Shown here piece after piece: positions 28,427-36,984 of a DNA stretch of 64,000 nt. The notes under the pieces were generated by a model. That model ran no database searches. It was given only the letters and a program-made list of their open reading frames with translations, and had not been told where the DNA came from. The stretch is from Kribbella sp. VKM Ac-2569 (GTDB lineage Bacteria > Actinomycetota > Actinomycetes > Propionibacteriales > Kribbellaceae): contig NZ_SGXJ01000004.1 of NCBI RefSeq assembly GCF_004216905.1, positions 496,001 to 560,000 on the forward strand. Direction: 5' to 3'. The position numbers were made by a program, and so were the translations under genes. Within the stretch, counting starts at the first letter, position 1. Each line of letters begins with the position of its first letter.

Positions 28427-29235
28427 TGCGTCGACCACCAGCAATCACCGGCCTGCACGGCGCCGGCGGCATCAGAATCGTGACGCTCGACTGGAAGCCC
28501 GTCTCGTGGGCGACCGTCGTCGACCACTACGCCGTGTACGCCGACGGGACCCTGATCGGCAAGACCGTCTACCCGCACTTCGTGCACCGCGGCCTCGACT
28601 TCACCGGCGTCACGCGGTCCTACTCGGTCGTCACAGTCGATGCCGCAGGCAACCGATCCGCACAGTCGGCGGCGGCAGCGGTCGCGAACCTGACGTCCGT
28701 CACAATCTCCGGTACGCCGATCGCGACCGTCGGCACGTTCGACGGCAAGGGCTCCGAACTCGCCCTCTCGCCCAAGGGCTACGCCGAATACCCGACCCGC
28801 TTCCCGTCGGACGTCGACTACACGTTCGGTACGTCGACGCCGTCAGCGGACTGGTCCTACCTGCTGCCCGGTCCCGGCGACAAGTGGGCCGGTACGAAGA
28901 ACCACCGCGCCACGTTCCGCTTCGACCTCCCCGCCGTACCCGAGCAGGATCTCGACCTCGCGCTCTGGTTGATCGACAGCCACGCCAGCCTCGCGGCCTC
29001 GGCGCTCCTGACGATCAACGGCACCGAGGCCGGCCGCCTCACCTTCGCGAACGGCGCCACCAAAGGTTCGACCATTGCCGACAGCACCTACCCGGGATCG
29101 CCCCTCAAACCGTCGTACCTGGAGCTGCCGTTGCCGAAGGCCCTCTTCCGGTCGGGACAGAACGTCCTGGAAATCTTCAAGGACCAAGGTTCCTGGATCG
29201 CCTACGACGCCCTGGGCGTGTTCGCCCGACGCTGA
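28426..29235 (+). CDS. FN3-like plus polysaccharide-lyase CBM-like domain protein
   Basis: 269 residues from ATG 28426, overlapping the phoD stop by one base. Residues about 5-90 look like a fibronectin-type-III module (ITLDWKPVSWATVVDHYAVY-like core, then SYSVVTVDAAGNRS). Residues about 95-268 resemble domain III of rhamnogalacturonan lyases: DLALWLIDSHASLAASALL, LTINGTEAGRL and NVLEIFKDQGSWIAYDALGV. There is no catalytic lyase domain and no signal peptide. Tight coupling suggests it acts with the exported phosphatase, but the lack of a signal makes that puzzling. Function unknown. Confidence 0.7.
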   Translation: MRRPPAITGLHGAGGIRIVTLDWKPVSWATVVDHYAVYADGTLIGKTVYPHFVHRGLDFTGVTRSYSVVTVDAAGNRSAQSAAAAVANLTSVTISGTPIATVGTFDGKGSELALSPKGYAEYPTRFPSDVDYTFGTSTPSADWSYLLPGPGDKWAGTKNHRATFRFDLPAVPEQDLDLALWLIDSHASLAASALLTINGTEAGRLTFANGATKGSTIADSTYPGSPLKPSYLELPLPKALFRSGQNVLEIFKDQGSWIAYDALGVFARR

Positions 29236-29238
29236 GGC

Positions 29239-30081
29239 TCAGCCGGGCAGGTCGAGGCGTTGGGTGCCGACCACGGACAGCAGCTTGAGCGCTTCCTCCG
29301 ACGGGGAGCCCGGAGTCGCGGTGTAGATGATCACCTGCTGGTCGCAGTCCGGGATCGCGAGCGCGTCACAGTTCACCGTCACCAATCCGACCACCGGATG
29401 CTGGAACGACTTGCACAGCGTCGGCTCGGCCGCGATGTCCCGGGCCTCCCACAGCTCGGCGAACGCCGTACTCCCGGCCAGCAGGTCGGCGATCAGTTCC
29501 CGGATCTCCGGGTCGTCGGGGTACCGGGCCGCGGTCGCGCGCAGCTGGTTGACCGAGCTCCGGGCGAAGCGGCGGCCGTCCACCACGGAGTACACGTGCT
29601 GGTCGCCATCGAGGAACGCCCGCCGGATCAAGTTCCGGTCGCGGCGGGAGCGGACCGAGAAATCCTCCATCAGCGCGGTCGCCAGGTGGTTCCAGGCGAT
29701 CACCTCGTAGGAGGCCGACAGGACGATCGCGGCCGCGTTCGGCAGCCGGTCGAGGAGGTCGAGAATACTCTGCCGCACCTCCCGCGGCGGTCCGGTCGGC
29801 CGCACCGGCGGCACACCCGCCAGGTGGTGCAGATAGTTGCGCTCGGCATCGGTCATCCGGAGGGCCCGGGACAGCCCCGCCAGCACCTCGCTCGACGGGT
29901 GCGGTGCGCGAGCCTGCTCGAGCCGGGTGTAGTACTCGGTCGAGATGTACGCCAGCTGCGCGACCTCCTCGCGGCGCAGACCCGGCGTACGGCGTCGTCG
30001 CCCGGCGGGCAGGCCGACGTCCGACGGGGCCACCCGCTCCCGTCGGCTGCGCAGGAATGCCGCCAGTTCCGCCTTGTCCAC
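29239..30081 (-). CDS. Helix-turn-helix regulator with MmyB-like ligand domain
   Basis: 280 residues from GTG 30081. N-terminal XRE-type helix-turn-helix (about 10-85): RRTPGLRREEVAQLAYISTE and YYTRLEQARAPHPSSEVLAGL. The C-terminal MmyB-like domain (about 105-270) binds small ligands such as fatty acids in relatives. Divergent from the SDR gene with an inverted repeat between, so it probably controls that gene. Confidence 0.87.
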   Translation of the reverse strand: MDKAELAAFLRSRRERVAPSDVGLPAGRRRRTPGLRREEVAQLAYISTEYYTRLEQARAPHPSSEVLAGLSRALRMTDAERNYLHHLAGVPPVRPTGPPREVRQSILDLLDRLPNAAAIVLSASYEVIAWNHLATALMEDFSVRSRRDRNLIRRAFLDGDQHVYSVVDGRRFARSSVNQLRATAARYPDDPEIRELIADLLAGSTAFAELWEARDIAAEPTLCKSFQHPVVGLVTVNCDALAIPDCDQQVIIYTATPGSPSEEALKLLSVVGTQRLDLPG

Positions 30082-30110
30082 GTCATCCAGTCTGCCTCGC
30101 TGCGCCGAGT

Positions 30111-30137
30111 TAACCAGGTACTACCGATGCCTGGTTA
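30111..30137. promoter_or_regulatory. Inverted repeat between MmyB-type regulator and SDR
   Basis: TAACCAGG (30111-30118) and CCTGGTTA (30130-30137) are perfect 8-bp arms with an 11-bp spacer, one helical turn plus arm length apart. It lies 30 bp from the regulator start and 31 bp from the SDR start. A natural operator for the divergent regulator. Confidence 0.55.
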
Positions 30138-30167
30138 CCGATGCGCGCAGCGCCAAAGCTCGAAGAC

Positions 30168-30914
30168 ATGGACAAACTGCTCGAGAACAAGGTCGTCTTC
30201 ATCACCGGTGCGGGTCGCGGGATCGGCGCCGCCGCCGCGCGGCTCTTCGCCGCCGAGGGCGCTCAGCTGATGCTCACCGCCCGCACCGAATCCGAACTCG
30301 CCGCCGTCGCGAAGGAGGTCGACGCGCAGTACGTCGTCTGCGACCTGGCCGATCCCGACTCCGTCCGCGCCGCGGTCGACCGAACCGTGGCGGAGTACGG
30401 ACGTCTCGACGCCGCCTTCAACAACGGCGCGATCGGCCAGCCGCCCGGTCCGATGGACGGACTCAGCCAGGAAGCCTTCGAACAGGTGTACGCCGTGAAC
30501 CTGCGAGGCCCGTGGTCCGCGATCGTGGCCGAGGTCGCCGCGATTCGGGCCACCGCCGGGCACGGCAGCATCGTCAACACGTCGAGTGTCGGCAGCTTCG
30601 CCGGCAACCCGGCGCTCCCGGCGTACGGCGCGATGAAACGGGCGCTGAACAGCCTGACCGAGTCCGCCGCGATCACCTACGGCCCCGAGAACATCAGGGT
30701 GAACGCGATCGCACCCGGTACGACGCTGACCGAAATGCTGCAGGACTGGGACCAGGCGACGCCCGGTGTGATCGACGGCCTCGTCGCGCGGACGCCCCTC
30801 GGCCGCGGCGCACAGCCCGTCGAGGTCGCCGAGGCCGCCGCCTGGCTGCTCAGCGACCGGGCGTCGTACGTGACCGGTGCTGTGCTGCGGGTGGACGGCG
30901 GCCTCGGCGTCTGA
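30168..30914 (+). CDS. SDR-family oxidoreductase
   Basis: 248 residues from ATG 30168, which places the cofactor motif TGAGRGIG at the usual distance from the N-terminus; ATG 30141 abuts the operator and adds nine unusual residues. Motifs: FNNGAIGQP (NNAG-like with Gly), NTSSVGSFAGNP for the catalytic Ser, and YGAMK for Tyr and Lys. Substrate unknown. Probably regulated by the divergent MmyB-type protein. Confidence 0.87.
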   Translation: MDKLLENKVVFITGAGRGIGAAAARLFAAEGAQLMLTARTESELAAVAKEVDAQYVVCDLADPDSVRAAVDRTVAEYGRLDAAFNNGAIGQPPGPMDGLSQEAFEQVYAVNLRGPWSAIVAEVAAIRATAGHGSIVNTSSVGSFAGNPALPAYGAMKRALNSLTESAAITYGPENIRVNAIAPGTTLTEMLQDWDQATPGVIDGLVARTPLGRGAQPVEVAEAAAWLLSDRASYVTGAVLRVDGGLGV

Positions 30915-30923
30915 TGATGCTTT

Positions 30924-32504
30924 TCAGGCGGAGTGGACGTGCGGGCGGCGGTCTTCGACGACGTACGTCGCCCGCGTGCTGATCGTGGCGCCCGGTGTGT
31001 CGACGTACGGCACGACCCGGAAGTCGTTACGCCACTGGTGCTGGTCGATCGTGACGCGCGAGTAGCCGCGCTGGGAGTTGAAGAACTTCAGGTGCGGGTT
31101 CGCGGCCAGGAACTGCTGCCCCTGGTCCGTGGTGTCGGCGCCGTTGCCGCCGCTGGTGATCGACGTACCGACGAACTCGGTGCCGACCGTCGCCGAGTCC
31201 GGGTTCGCGAAGTCGCGCTTCAGTTCGAGCGCGTAGTTCTGGTGCCGGTCGCCGGTGATCACCACCAGGTTGCGGACGCCGCTGTCCTGCGCGGCCGCGA
31301 GTACCTTGTTGCGCTCGGCAACGTAACCGTCCCACGGGTCCAGCCAGACGTGCGTCTCCGGGCCCGGCGTCCAGTCGGTCTGGCCCATCGGGGTCTGGTT
31401 GCCGATCACCTGCCAGCGCGCCTTCGACCGGCGGAACCCGTCCAGCAGCCAGGCGCGCTGCTTGCCGCCGAGCATCGTGTTGTCCGGGTCGAACCGGTCG
31501 TCGCAGGTGGACGAGTCGCCGTCGCCGCACGGCTGGTCGCTGCGGTACTGGCGGGTGTCGAGGATCGTGAAGTCCGCGAGCCGGCCGTACGGGAGCCGGC
31601 GGTGGTAGCGGATGTCCGGCCCGGACGGCATCTGCTCGTGCCGCACCGGCAGGTTCTCGTACATCGCCTGGAACGCCTGTGCGCGGCGGGCGCGGAACAC
31701 GGCCGGGTCCTGGTCCGGCTCGGTGTCGAGCTGGGAGAGGTCGCCGGCCCAGTTGTTCTCCACCTCGTGGTCGTCGAACGTGTGGATCCACGGGTGCGCG
31801 GCGTGCGCGGCCTGCAGCGGGGCCTCGGTCTTGTACAGCGAGTACTGCAGCCGGTACCGCGCGAGGTCGAACGTCTCGGTGTGGAACCGCGGGTCGGTGG
31901 TCACGCCGCGCTTGTTCGTCTTCACGCCGGACTCGTACAGGTAGTCGCCGAGGTGCACGACCAGGTCGAGGTCCTCGTTCGCCATGTGGTCGTACGCCGT
32001 GAAGTACCCGTCCTGCCAGGCGTTGCAGGACGCGAACGCGAACCGCAGTTCGCGCGGGTTCGCCAGCGGGTGCGGAGCGGTCCGGGTCCGGCCGGTCGGC
32101 GAGACCTCCTGACCGGCGCGGAAGCGGTAGTAGTACACGTGGTCCGGCAACAGGCCACGGACCTCGGGGTGGACGCTGTGCCCGAGTTCGGGGGTTGCGA
32201 CGACGCTGGAGCGCCGTACGACATGGCGGAAGTTCTCGTCGTACGCGACCTCGTACTCGACCCGGACCGGGCGCGCGGGCATGCCGCCCTTCCCGTCGAC
32301 GGCGTACGGATCGGTGGCGAGACGGGTCCACAGCACAACCCCGTCGTACTGCGGATCGCCCGAGGCGACCCCGAGCGTGAACGGGTTGCCGGTGCCGGAC
32401 GGGGACGCGTACGTGGTCGAGGCGTCCCAGGCCCCGGTGCCGAGCAGTACGGCGGCAGCGCCCGCACCCCCGTACCCGAGGAAGCGACGGCGGGACACGG
32501 ACAT
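30924..32504 (-). CDS. phoD: PhoD-family alkaline phosphatase, Tat-exported (second copy)
   Basis: 526 residues, GGAGG six bases before ATG 32504. Tat signal SRRRFLGYGGAGAAAVLLG at residues 4-22. PhoD N-terminal domain FTLGVASGDPQYDGVVLWTR, then metal-site motifs VVHLGDYLYESG, FDDHEVENNWAGD and VITGDRHQNYALEL. Same architecture as the gene at 26903 but clearly diverged, so not a recent duplicate. Upstream repeats at 32575-32606 may be a PhoP box. Confidence 0.93.
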   Translation of the reverse strand: MSVSRRRFLGYGGAGAAAVLLGTGAWDASTTYASPSGTGNPFTLGVASGDPQYDGVVLWTRLATDPYAVDGKGGMPARPVRVEYEVAYDENFRHVVRRSSVVATPELGHSVHPEVRGLLPDHVYYYRFRAGQEVSPTGRTRTAPHPLANPRELRFAFASCNAWQDGYFTAYDHMANEDLDLVVHLGDYLYESGVKTNKRGVTTDPRFHTETFDLARYRLQYSLYKTEAPLQAAHAAHPWIHTFDDHEVENNWAGDLSQLDTEPDQDPAVFRARRAQAFQAMYENLPVRHEQMPSGPDIRYHRRLPYGRLADFTILDTRQYRSDQPCGDGDSSTCDDRFDPDNTMLGGKQRAWLLDGFRRSKARWQVIGNQTPMGQTDWTPGPETHVWLDPWDGYVAERNKVLAAAQDSGVRNLVVITGDRHQNYALELKRDFANPDSATVGTEFVGTSITSGGNGADTTDQGQQFLAANPHLKFFNSQRGYSRVTIDQHQWRNDFRVVPYVDTPGATISTRATYVVEDRRPHVHSA

Positions 32505-32574
32505 GGTTCCTCCAGATGACGGGCGGTCGGAGAGCGCTGTCAGTGTTCAGTCGGCGGGTGGCGGTGGCTTGACG

Positions 32575-32606
32575 CGGAGGTTAACGACTCAGTTCGGTAA
32601 ATTAAC
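32575..32606 (-). promoter_or_regulatory. Possible PHO box upstream of the second phoD
   Basis: On the minus strand two 11-mers, GTTAATTTACC (32596-32606) and GTTAACCTCCG (32575-32585), resemble the GTTCACC-type direct repeat bound by actinobacterial PhoP. They are separated by 10 bp instead of being adjacent. They lie 71-102 bp upstream of the phoD ATG. Confidence 0.35.
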
Positions 32607-32676
32607 GAGCGTGAGCGGTAGGAGCCGGGGCTTCGCTAGGCTGGGCGGAATTGCCGACTACACGGGGAGCTGACCT

Positions 32677-32907
32677 ATGCCGTACGAACCGTGCCGCTAC
32701 GCGCGCCGGTGGCCGGACCTTTTCGACCAACTCGACGACGAGCAGAAGCAGCGGGTCAGTGACGCGCTGGCGAACAACCGCCTGGAGGGCTGGGAGCCCG
32801 GCCGGGACGACGTCGCCGATCTGATCGATCGCGAACTGGGCCGGATCGACACCGCGGAGTACATCCGCCGGACGCTGTCGAAGGTGACCGGCGGCGGGCC
32901 GGAGTGA
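32677..32907 (+). CDS. VbhA-like antitoxin of a Fic toxin
   Basis: 76 residues with GGGGAG eight bases upstream. The helix QRVSDALANNRLEGWEPG matches the inhibitory helix of VbhA-type antitoxins, followed by DVADLIDRELGRIDTAEYI. In VbhA the inhibitory motif is (S/T)xxxE(G/N), whose Glu blocks the gamma-phosphate site of the Fic partner. Here it reads N33xxxE37G38, so Glu and Gly are kept and Ser is replaced. The stop overlaps the Fic start as GTGA. Confidence 0.8.
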   Translation: MPYEPCRYARRWPDLFDQLDDEQKQRVSDALANNRLEGWEPGRDDVADLIDRELGRIDTAEYIRRTLSKVTGGGPE

Positions 32908-33722
32908 CCGAGGAGGTCTCGCCGGAGGAAGCCGCGGAGGCCGCCGAGAGGAAGCAGCGCTGGGACGCCTACCTCTGGGAGCCAGGCAGCTGTCTGAAGA
33001 ACAAGCTCGACATCAAGAACCCGATCGAGCTGCACTTCGCCGAGTACAGTCTGCGGGCCGTCCGGCAGGGCGAGATGGACCGCGGTGAGGTCGACATCCC
33101 GCGCACGTACGACAAGGCGCACCTGCAGGCGATCCACAAACACATGTTCCAGGACGTGTACGACTGGGCCGGGAAGTTCCGGGACGTGAACATGTCCAAG
33201 CAGGGCAACCCGTTCGTGCCGCCCGAGCGCCTGGACAAGTGGACCGAGAAGGTCAGCAACAAGGTCAACGAGAAGGACTGGTCGACGATGTCGCGCGAGG
33301 AGTTCGTGCAGAGCATCGCCGAGGTGTACAGCTACCAGAACCTCACTCACCCGTTCCGGGAAGGCAACGGTGCGACCGCCAAGCAGTTCATCAGCCACGT
33401 GTCCGAGATGTCGCCGTACCGCCTCGACTTCGACCGCGTCGAGCGGGACGAGTGGAACGCGGCGTCGAGTGCGTCGTACCCGGCGGACCTGGAGAAGAGC
33501 ACGGACCCGGACCCGCGCAAGATGTATGCCGTCTTCGACAAGCTGACCGTCGAACGCGGCTCGGTGCTGCGCGCCGACCCGGAACTCGCGGCCGCCCTCC
33601 AACTCCAGAATTCGACGTACGCCGGAATCGACAAGTCCGAGCAGATCGACGTCGACGACAAACGCCCAGGCACCCGTGCCGTCGAGCTGGAAGCCGAGGC
33701 GGAGGCCGAGCACCAGACCTGA
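32904..33722 (+). CDS. Fic-domain protein with altered active-site motif
   Basis: 272 residues from GTG 32904. Fic fold at about 40-200: LQAIHKHMFQDVYDWAGKFRDVN is the classic region before the flap. The core motif at 149-160 reads HPFREGNGATAK instead of HPFxxGNGRxxR. The catalytic His and the GNG anion loop remain, but both arginines are lost (Ala157, Lys160). Canonical Fic enzymes AMPylate targets with ATP; this variant may use another donor or be weakened. The acidic tail (about 225-272) has no recognised domain. Encoded with its antitoxin, so a toxin-antitoxin role is likely. Confidence 0.85.
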   Translation: MTEEVSPEEAAEAAERKQRWDAYLWEPGSCLKNKLDIKNPIELHFAEYSLRAVRQGEMDRGEVDIPRTYDKAHLQAIHKHMFQDVYDWAGKFRDVNMSKQGNPFVPPERLDKWTEKVSNKVNEKDWSTMSREEFVQSIAEVYSYQNLTHPFREGNGATAKQFISHVSEMSPYRLDFDRVERDEWNAASSASYPADLEKSTDPDPRKMYAVFDKLTVERGSVLRADPELAAALQLQNSTYAGIDKSEQIDVDDKRPGTRAVELEAEAEAEHQT

Positions 33723-33741
33723 CCGGTGCAGGATAGGCCGT

Positions 33742-34224
33742 ATGCAGACCGACGAACGGATTCGCCGTGCCCGGCCGGAAGACGTCCCGGCGATCGTGGA
33801 ACTGGTGTACGCGCTCGCGGAGTACGAACGTGCTCTCGAGGAGTGCCACCTGACCGCGGACCAGCTGCAGACGGCCCTGTTCGGAGACAACCCCGCGGTC
33901 TTCTGCCACGTCGCCGAACACGAGGGCCAGGTGGCCGGCTGCGCGATCTGGTTCCTGAGCTTCTCCACCTGGCGCGGCGTCCACGGCATCTACCTCGAAG
34001 ACCTCTTCGTCCGCCCCGAAACCCGCGGCACCGGCCTCGGCAAAGCCCTCCTCACCGCCCTCGCCCAGGAATGCGTCCGCAACAACTACGAACGCCTCGA
34101 ATGGTCCGTCCTCAACTGGAACACCCCCGCCATCAACTTCTACAAGTCCCTGGGCGCCAAACCCCAAGACGAATGGACCATCTACCGCCTAACCGCCCAA
34201 CCCCTCAAAAACCTGGGTTCCTAA
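33742..34224 (+). CDS. GNAT-family acetyltransferase, diamine-acetyltransferase-like
   Basis: 160 residues from ATG 33742. Resembles spermidine/spermine acetyltransferases: RRARPEDVPAIVELVYALAEY at the N-terminus, GIYLEDLFVRPETRGTGLGKALL for acetyl-CoA binding and NTPAINFYKSLGAK near the end. It follows the Fic gene by 19 bp. The second half is strongly C-rich and G-poor. It overlaps the convergent gene at 34205 by 20 bp. Confidence 0.85.
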   Translation: MQTDERIRRARPEDVPAIVELVYALAEYERALEECHLTADQLQTALFGDNPAVFCHVAEHEGQVAGCAIWFLSFSTWRGVHGIYLEDLFVRPETRGTGLGKALLTALAQECVRNNYERLEWSVLNWNTPAINFYKSLGAKPQDEWTIYRLTAQPLKNLGS

Positions 34225-35290
34225 GGAACCGCTCTCGCAACTCGACCGGCAACCGTCCCTTGTCGACAAACGGCCGCGTCGCAAGCCAGACCGACTCGAC
34301 CGCGGCATGGAACGGGTCCTCGTTGAAGGTGGCGGTGACCACCGTCTCGGTGTTCTCGAAGGGGTCGCGCTCGTCGAACCACCCGTGCACCTGGATGCCA
34401 AGCAGGGCGATTGTCGGGACCGGCTCCGTCCCCGGTTCGACCGGTGGCGGCGGCCCGTTGAGGGTCTCGAGCCAGCCCGCACCATGGTCCATGCGGTCCA
34501 GAACTCCGGCGATCTGCTCGTTGCCGCCGTACCCGGCCTCCTCGCACGCGCGCCGCGCCGCCCACCGCGCAATCGCACGCAGGGTCTGCGGGTCGGTTTG
34601 CTCGAGCGCATCCACCAACGCCCGGTCCAGCGCCGACAACTCCCGGGCGTATGGCGCGCCCTGCATCCGCTCACTCGGCGAGGCTCCGCCCCAAGCCGCC
34701 GCGTGCTCTGCGAGCCGCTGCTCCTCGGCCTGCCGCGCCCTCTCCTGCTTCATCTCGGCGAACTGGGCCGGTTTCGGCTGCTCGCGGGCGAACTTGTGCC
34801 TGTACGCCGCCTGCTTGCTGGTCTCCTTCACCACCCGATCCGGCGCAGGCCGCGCCGGCCAGAACTGCAGTAGATACCGGTCGACCAGCGGTTCGTCGTC
34901 CATCGGCGGCCCCGCCTGATGGCCAGCGTCCATGTTCCAGGCGGAGTACCGAACGCGATATTCCACTCCCGGCTCCAGCTCCAGCGGCCACGATCCACCG
35001 CTTCCTCCCCAGGTGACCAACGCCGCGTCACCGATAGGCCAGTACGCCGCTTCCACGACGTCCTCCGCGCTGTACTCGACCGAAGGCATCCTGTCGTGCA
35101 CCTCGACCGTAAAGCCGACCTTCCCCGTGTGCAGCCCAGTCATCAGAAACAACTTCCCCGCCACCGCCGCCCCGCACAACCCGTTCCGCTGCCCGGCGAA
35201 ACATTCGTGCATGTCGGCGTAGTCCTCCGCACTCTCCACATAGATCTGCGAGTACGCAACCCACGCCGGTCCCGTCATAACTGTCCGCAT
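34205..35290 (-). CDS. Protein of unknown function
   Basis: 361 residues from ATG 35290, chosen for GGGGGAG upstream; a start 36 bp earlier is possible. I do not recognise a family. The N-terminal 130 residues look globular and beta-rich (AWVAYSQIYVESAEDYADMH, GKVGFTVEVHDRMPSVEYSA), a charged probable coiled coil follows (about 180-215, AEMKQERARQAEEQRLAEHA), and the C-terminal part is mixed alpha/beta. There is no signal peptide or membrane span. A 173-bp upstream gap (35291-35463) shows no obvious element. Confidence 0.75.
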   Translation of the reverse strand: MRTVMTGPAWVAYSQIYVESAEDYADMHECFAGQRNGLCGAAVAGKLFLMTGLHTGKVGFTVEVHDRMPSVEYSAEDVVEAAYWPIGDAALVTWGGSGGSWPLELEPGVEYRVRYSAWNMDAGHQAGPPMDDEPLVDRYLLQFWPARPAPDRVVKETSKQAAYRHKFAREQPKPAQFAEMKQERARQAEEQRLAEHAAAWGGASPSERMQGAPYARELSALDRALVDALEQTDPQTLRAIARWAARRACEEAGYGGNEQIAGVLDRMDHGAGWLETLNGPPPPVEPGTEPVPTIALLGIQVHGWFDERDPFENTETVVTATFNEDPFHAAVESVWLATRPFVDKGRLPVELRERFLRNPGF

Positions 35291-35463
35291 GATGCTCCCC
35301 CAGGTCCTACGACTGGGTCCTTTCAATCACATTCCACCGAACAGCGCTAGACACCGGCGCAGCCATCGATTGGATCCGGAACGGCGGGGGTTGGGGAGTC
35401 CTACCCACCCAGATCGGGCAGTTACTCGCCCCACTCCGGAGACGCGAGCCGAACCCACCACTC

Positions 35464-36927
35464 CTAGGGGCGGCGGTTCTTGGCGGTGTACATGGCTTGG
35501 TCGGCCTCGTGGAGGAGGGTGTCGAGGTCTGTCGTGGTGGGGGTGATGGGGACGGTGCCGACGCTGGTGGTTACTTCGACGGCGATGTTGGGGAGGGGTC
35601 GGCTGACGGCGGTTTCGAGGCGGGTTATGAGGGTGGTGAGGTCGTCGCCGGTGATGTCTTCGGCCAGTACGGCGAACTCGTCGCCACCTAGCCGCGCAAC
35701 GGTGTCGCCGTGGCGGACCGCCGTACTGAGGCGGGTCGCGATCTCGCGGAGTGCGCGGTCGCCGGCCTCGTGGCCGTAGCCGTCGTTGACGAGTTTGAAG
35801 TGGTTGAGGTCGCAGAACAGCAGGGCCCCGGGGCGGCCGGTGGCGCGAGTCTGCTCGAGGACTTTGGTGAAGCGGTGCTGCAGGAGGCGGCGGTTCGGTA
35901 GGCCGGTGAGCGGATCGTGCGCGGCGTGGTGGCGGAGTTCGCGTTCGGCGTCCTTGCGGGCGGTCACGTCGTCGATCTGGACGAGGAGGATCCGCGGCAG
36001 CCCGGCGCCTTGCGTGACGAGCGCCGCCGTACCGGCAAGCCAGATCGCGTTCCCGCTCGGCTGCGTGAACACCCGCTCGAACCGGTAAGTACCGTTGCTA
36101 GCAGCAACCTCTTCCAAGTCGACCCGGGTCTGGTCCGGCTCCTCGTCGCGCAGGAAGGTCACCAGCCGCGTCCCGAGCAGCTGGTCCGGGGTGTAGCCGG
36201 TGATCCGGCAGAACGCGTCGTTCACCCGCAGGATCCGGCCCAGCTCCGGCCCGTCGAACGCGACCGTCGCCATCCCGTTCCCGGCGCCCTCGAAGACGAG
36301 CCGGAACGTCGCCTCGCTCGCCTCCAGCCGGGTCTTCTCGGCCAGCAGCCGATCGGTCAGCCGCGCCTTGTCGATCGCCAGCCCGGCCTGTGTCGCGAAG
36401 ATCTCCAGCAGCTCCCGATGGATCGGACCCGGCCGGCGCTGGTCCTCGGGCAGGTCGACCGACAGCATCCCGACCAGGTCGCCGTCCGACGAGTACAGCG
36501 GCGCGAAGAGTGCGTCCAGCGGATGCCAGGCGTCCGGCGCGTCGGATACCGGTACGTCGGGCACCCAGCCGGTCACCTCGCCCTCCGGGAGCCGTTCGTG
36601 CGGTACGAACCGGAGCTTGCCCCACGCGTCCGCGATCGCGAACTCGGCGTCGAACAGGTCCGCCGCGCTCACCTTCCCGAGGAGCGCCGCCCGGGCCTCC
36701 GGCGACCCGGCGACGGCGATCACCTCGAACTTCCCGTCCGGGTGCCGCAGATTCAGTACGGCGATGCCGAAACCGAGCCCGTTCACGACGCCGTCGACGA
36801 CCGCTTGCAGCGTCTCGGCAAGGCTGCGCCCGGCGCCCATCCGCGCACTCACTTCGTACAGGCGACGGACGGCAGACAGCCGGACCGCGGGCTCGTTCTG
36901 CACCCGTTGAGGATAGGCCGATTTCAC
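35464..36927 (-). CDS. GAF-PAS-GGDEF diguanylate cyclase
   Basis: 487 residues. GAF at about 30-190, a short helical linker, PAS with PAC at about 205-325 (FEGAGNGMATVAFDG, FCRITGYTPDQLLG), then GGDEF from 335: HDPLTGLPNRRLL, FCDLNHFKLVND and VARLGGDEFAVLAE. The GGDEF signature is intact, so c-di-GMP synthesis is expected. RHGD five residues before it is an RxxD inhibitory site, giving product feedback. There is no EAL domain or membrane span, so the sensor is cytoplasmic. Confidence 0.93.
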   Translation of the reverse strand: MKSAYPQRVQNEPAVRLSAVRRLYEVSARMGAGRSLAETLQAVVDGVVNGLGFGIAVLNLRHPDGKFEVIAVAGSPEARAALLGKVSAADLFDAEFAIADAWGKLRFVPHERLPEGEVTGWVPDVPVSDAPDAWHPLDALFAPLYSSDGDLVGMLSVDLPEDQRRPGPIHRELLEIFATQAGLAIDKARLTDRLLAEKTRLEASEATFRLVFEGAGNGMATVAFDGPELGRILRVNDAFCRITGYTPDQLLGTRLVTFLRDEEPDQTRVDLEEVAASNGTYRFERVFTQPSGNAIWLAGTAALVTQGAGLPRILLVQIDDVTARKDAERELRHHAAHDPLTGLPNRRLLQHRFTKVLEQTRATGRPGALLFCDLNHFKLVNDGYGHEAGDRALREIATRLSTAVRHGDTVARLGGDEFAVLAEDITGDDLTTLITRLETAVSRPLPNIAVEVTTSVGTVPITPTTTDLDTLLHEADQAMYTAKNRRP

Positions 36928-36984
36928 GAGGCGTGAGCAGTCGTATCCACAGCTGACCCGGTTAAGCGTTTGTTGTCACAGGAT

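Noticed and set aside
30933..32519. 528-codon open frame opposite the second phoD gene
   Set aside because: Shadow of a gene with intact Tat and metal-site motifs; no recognisable domain.
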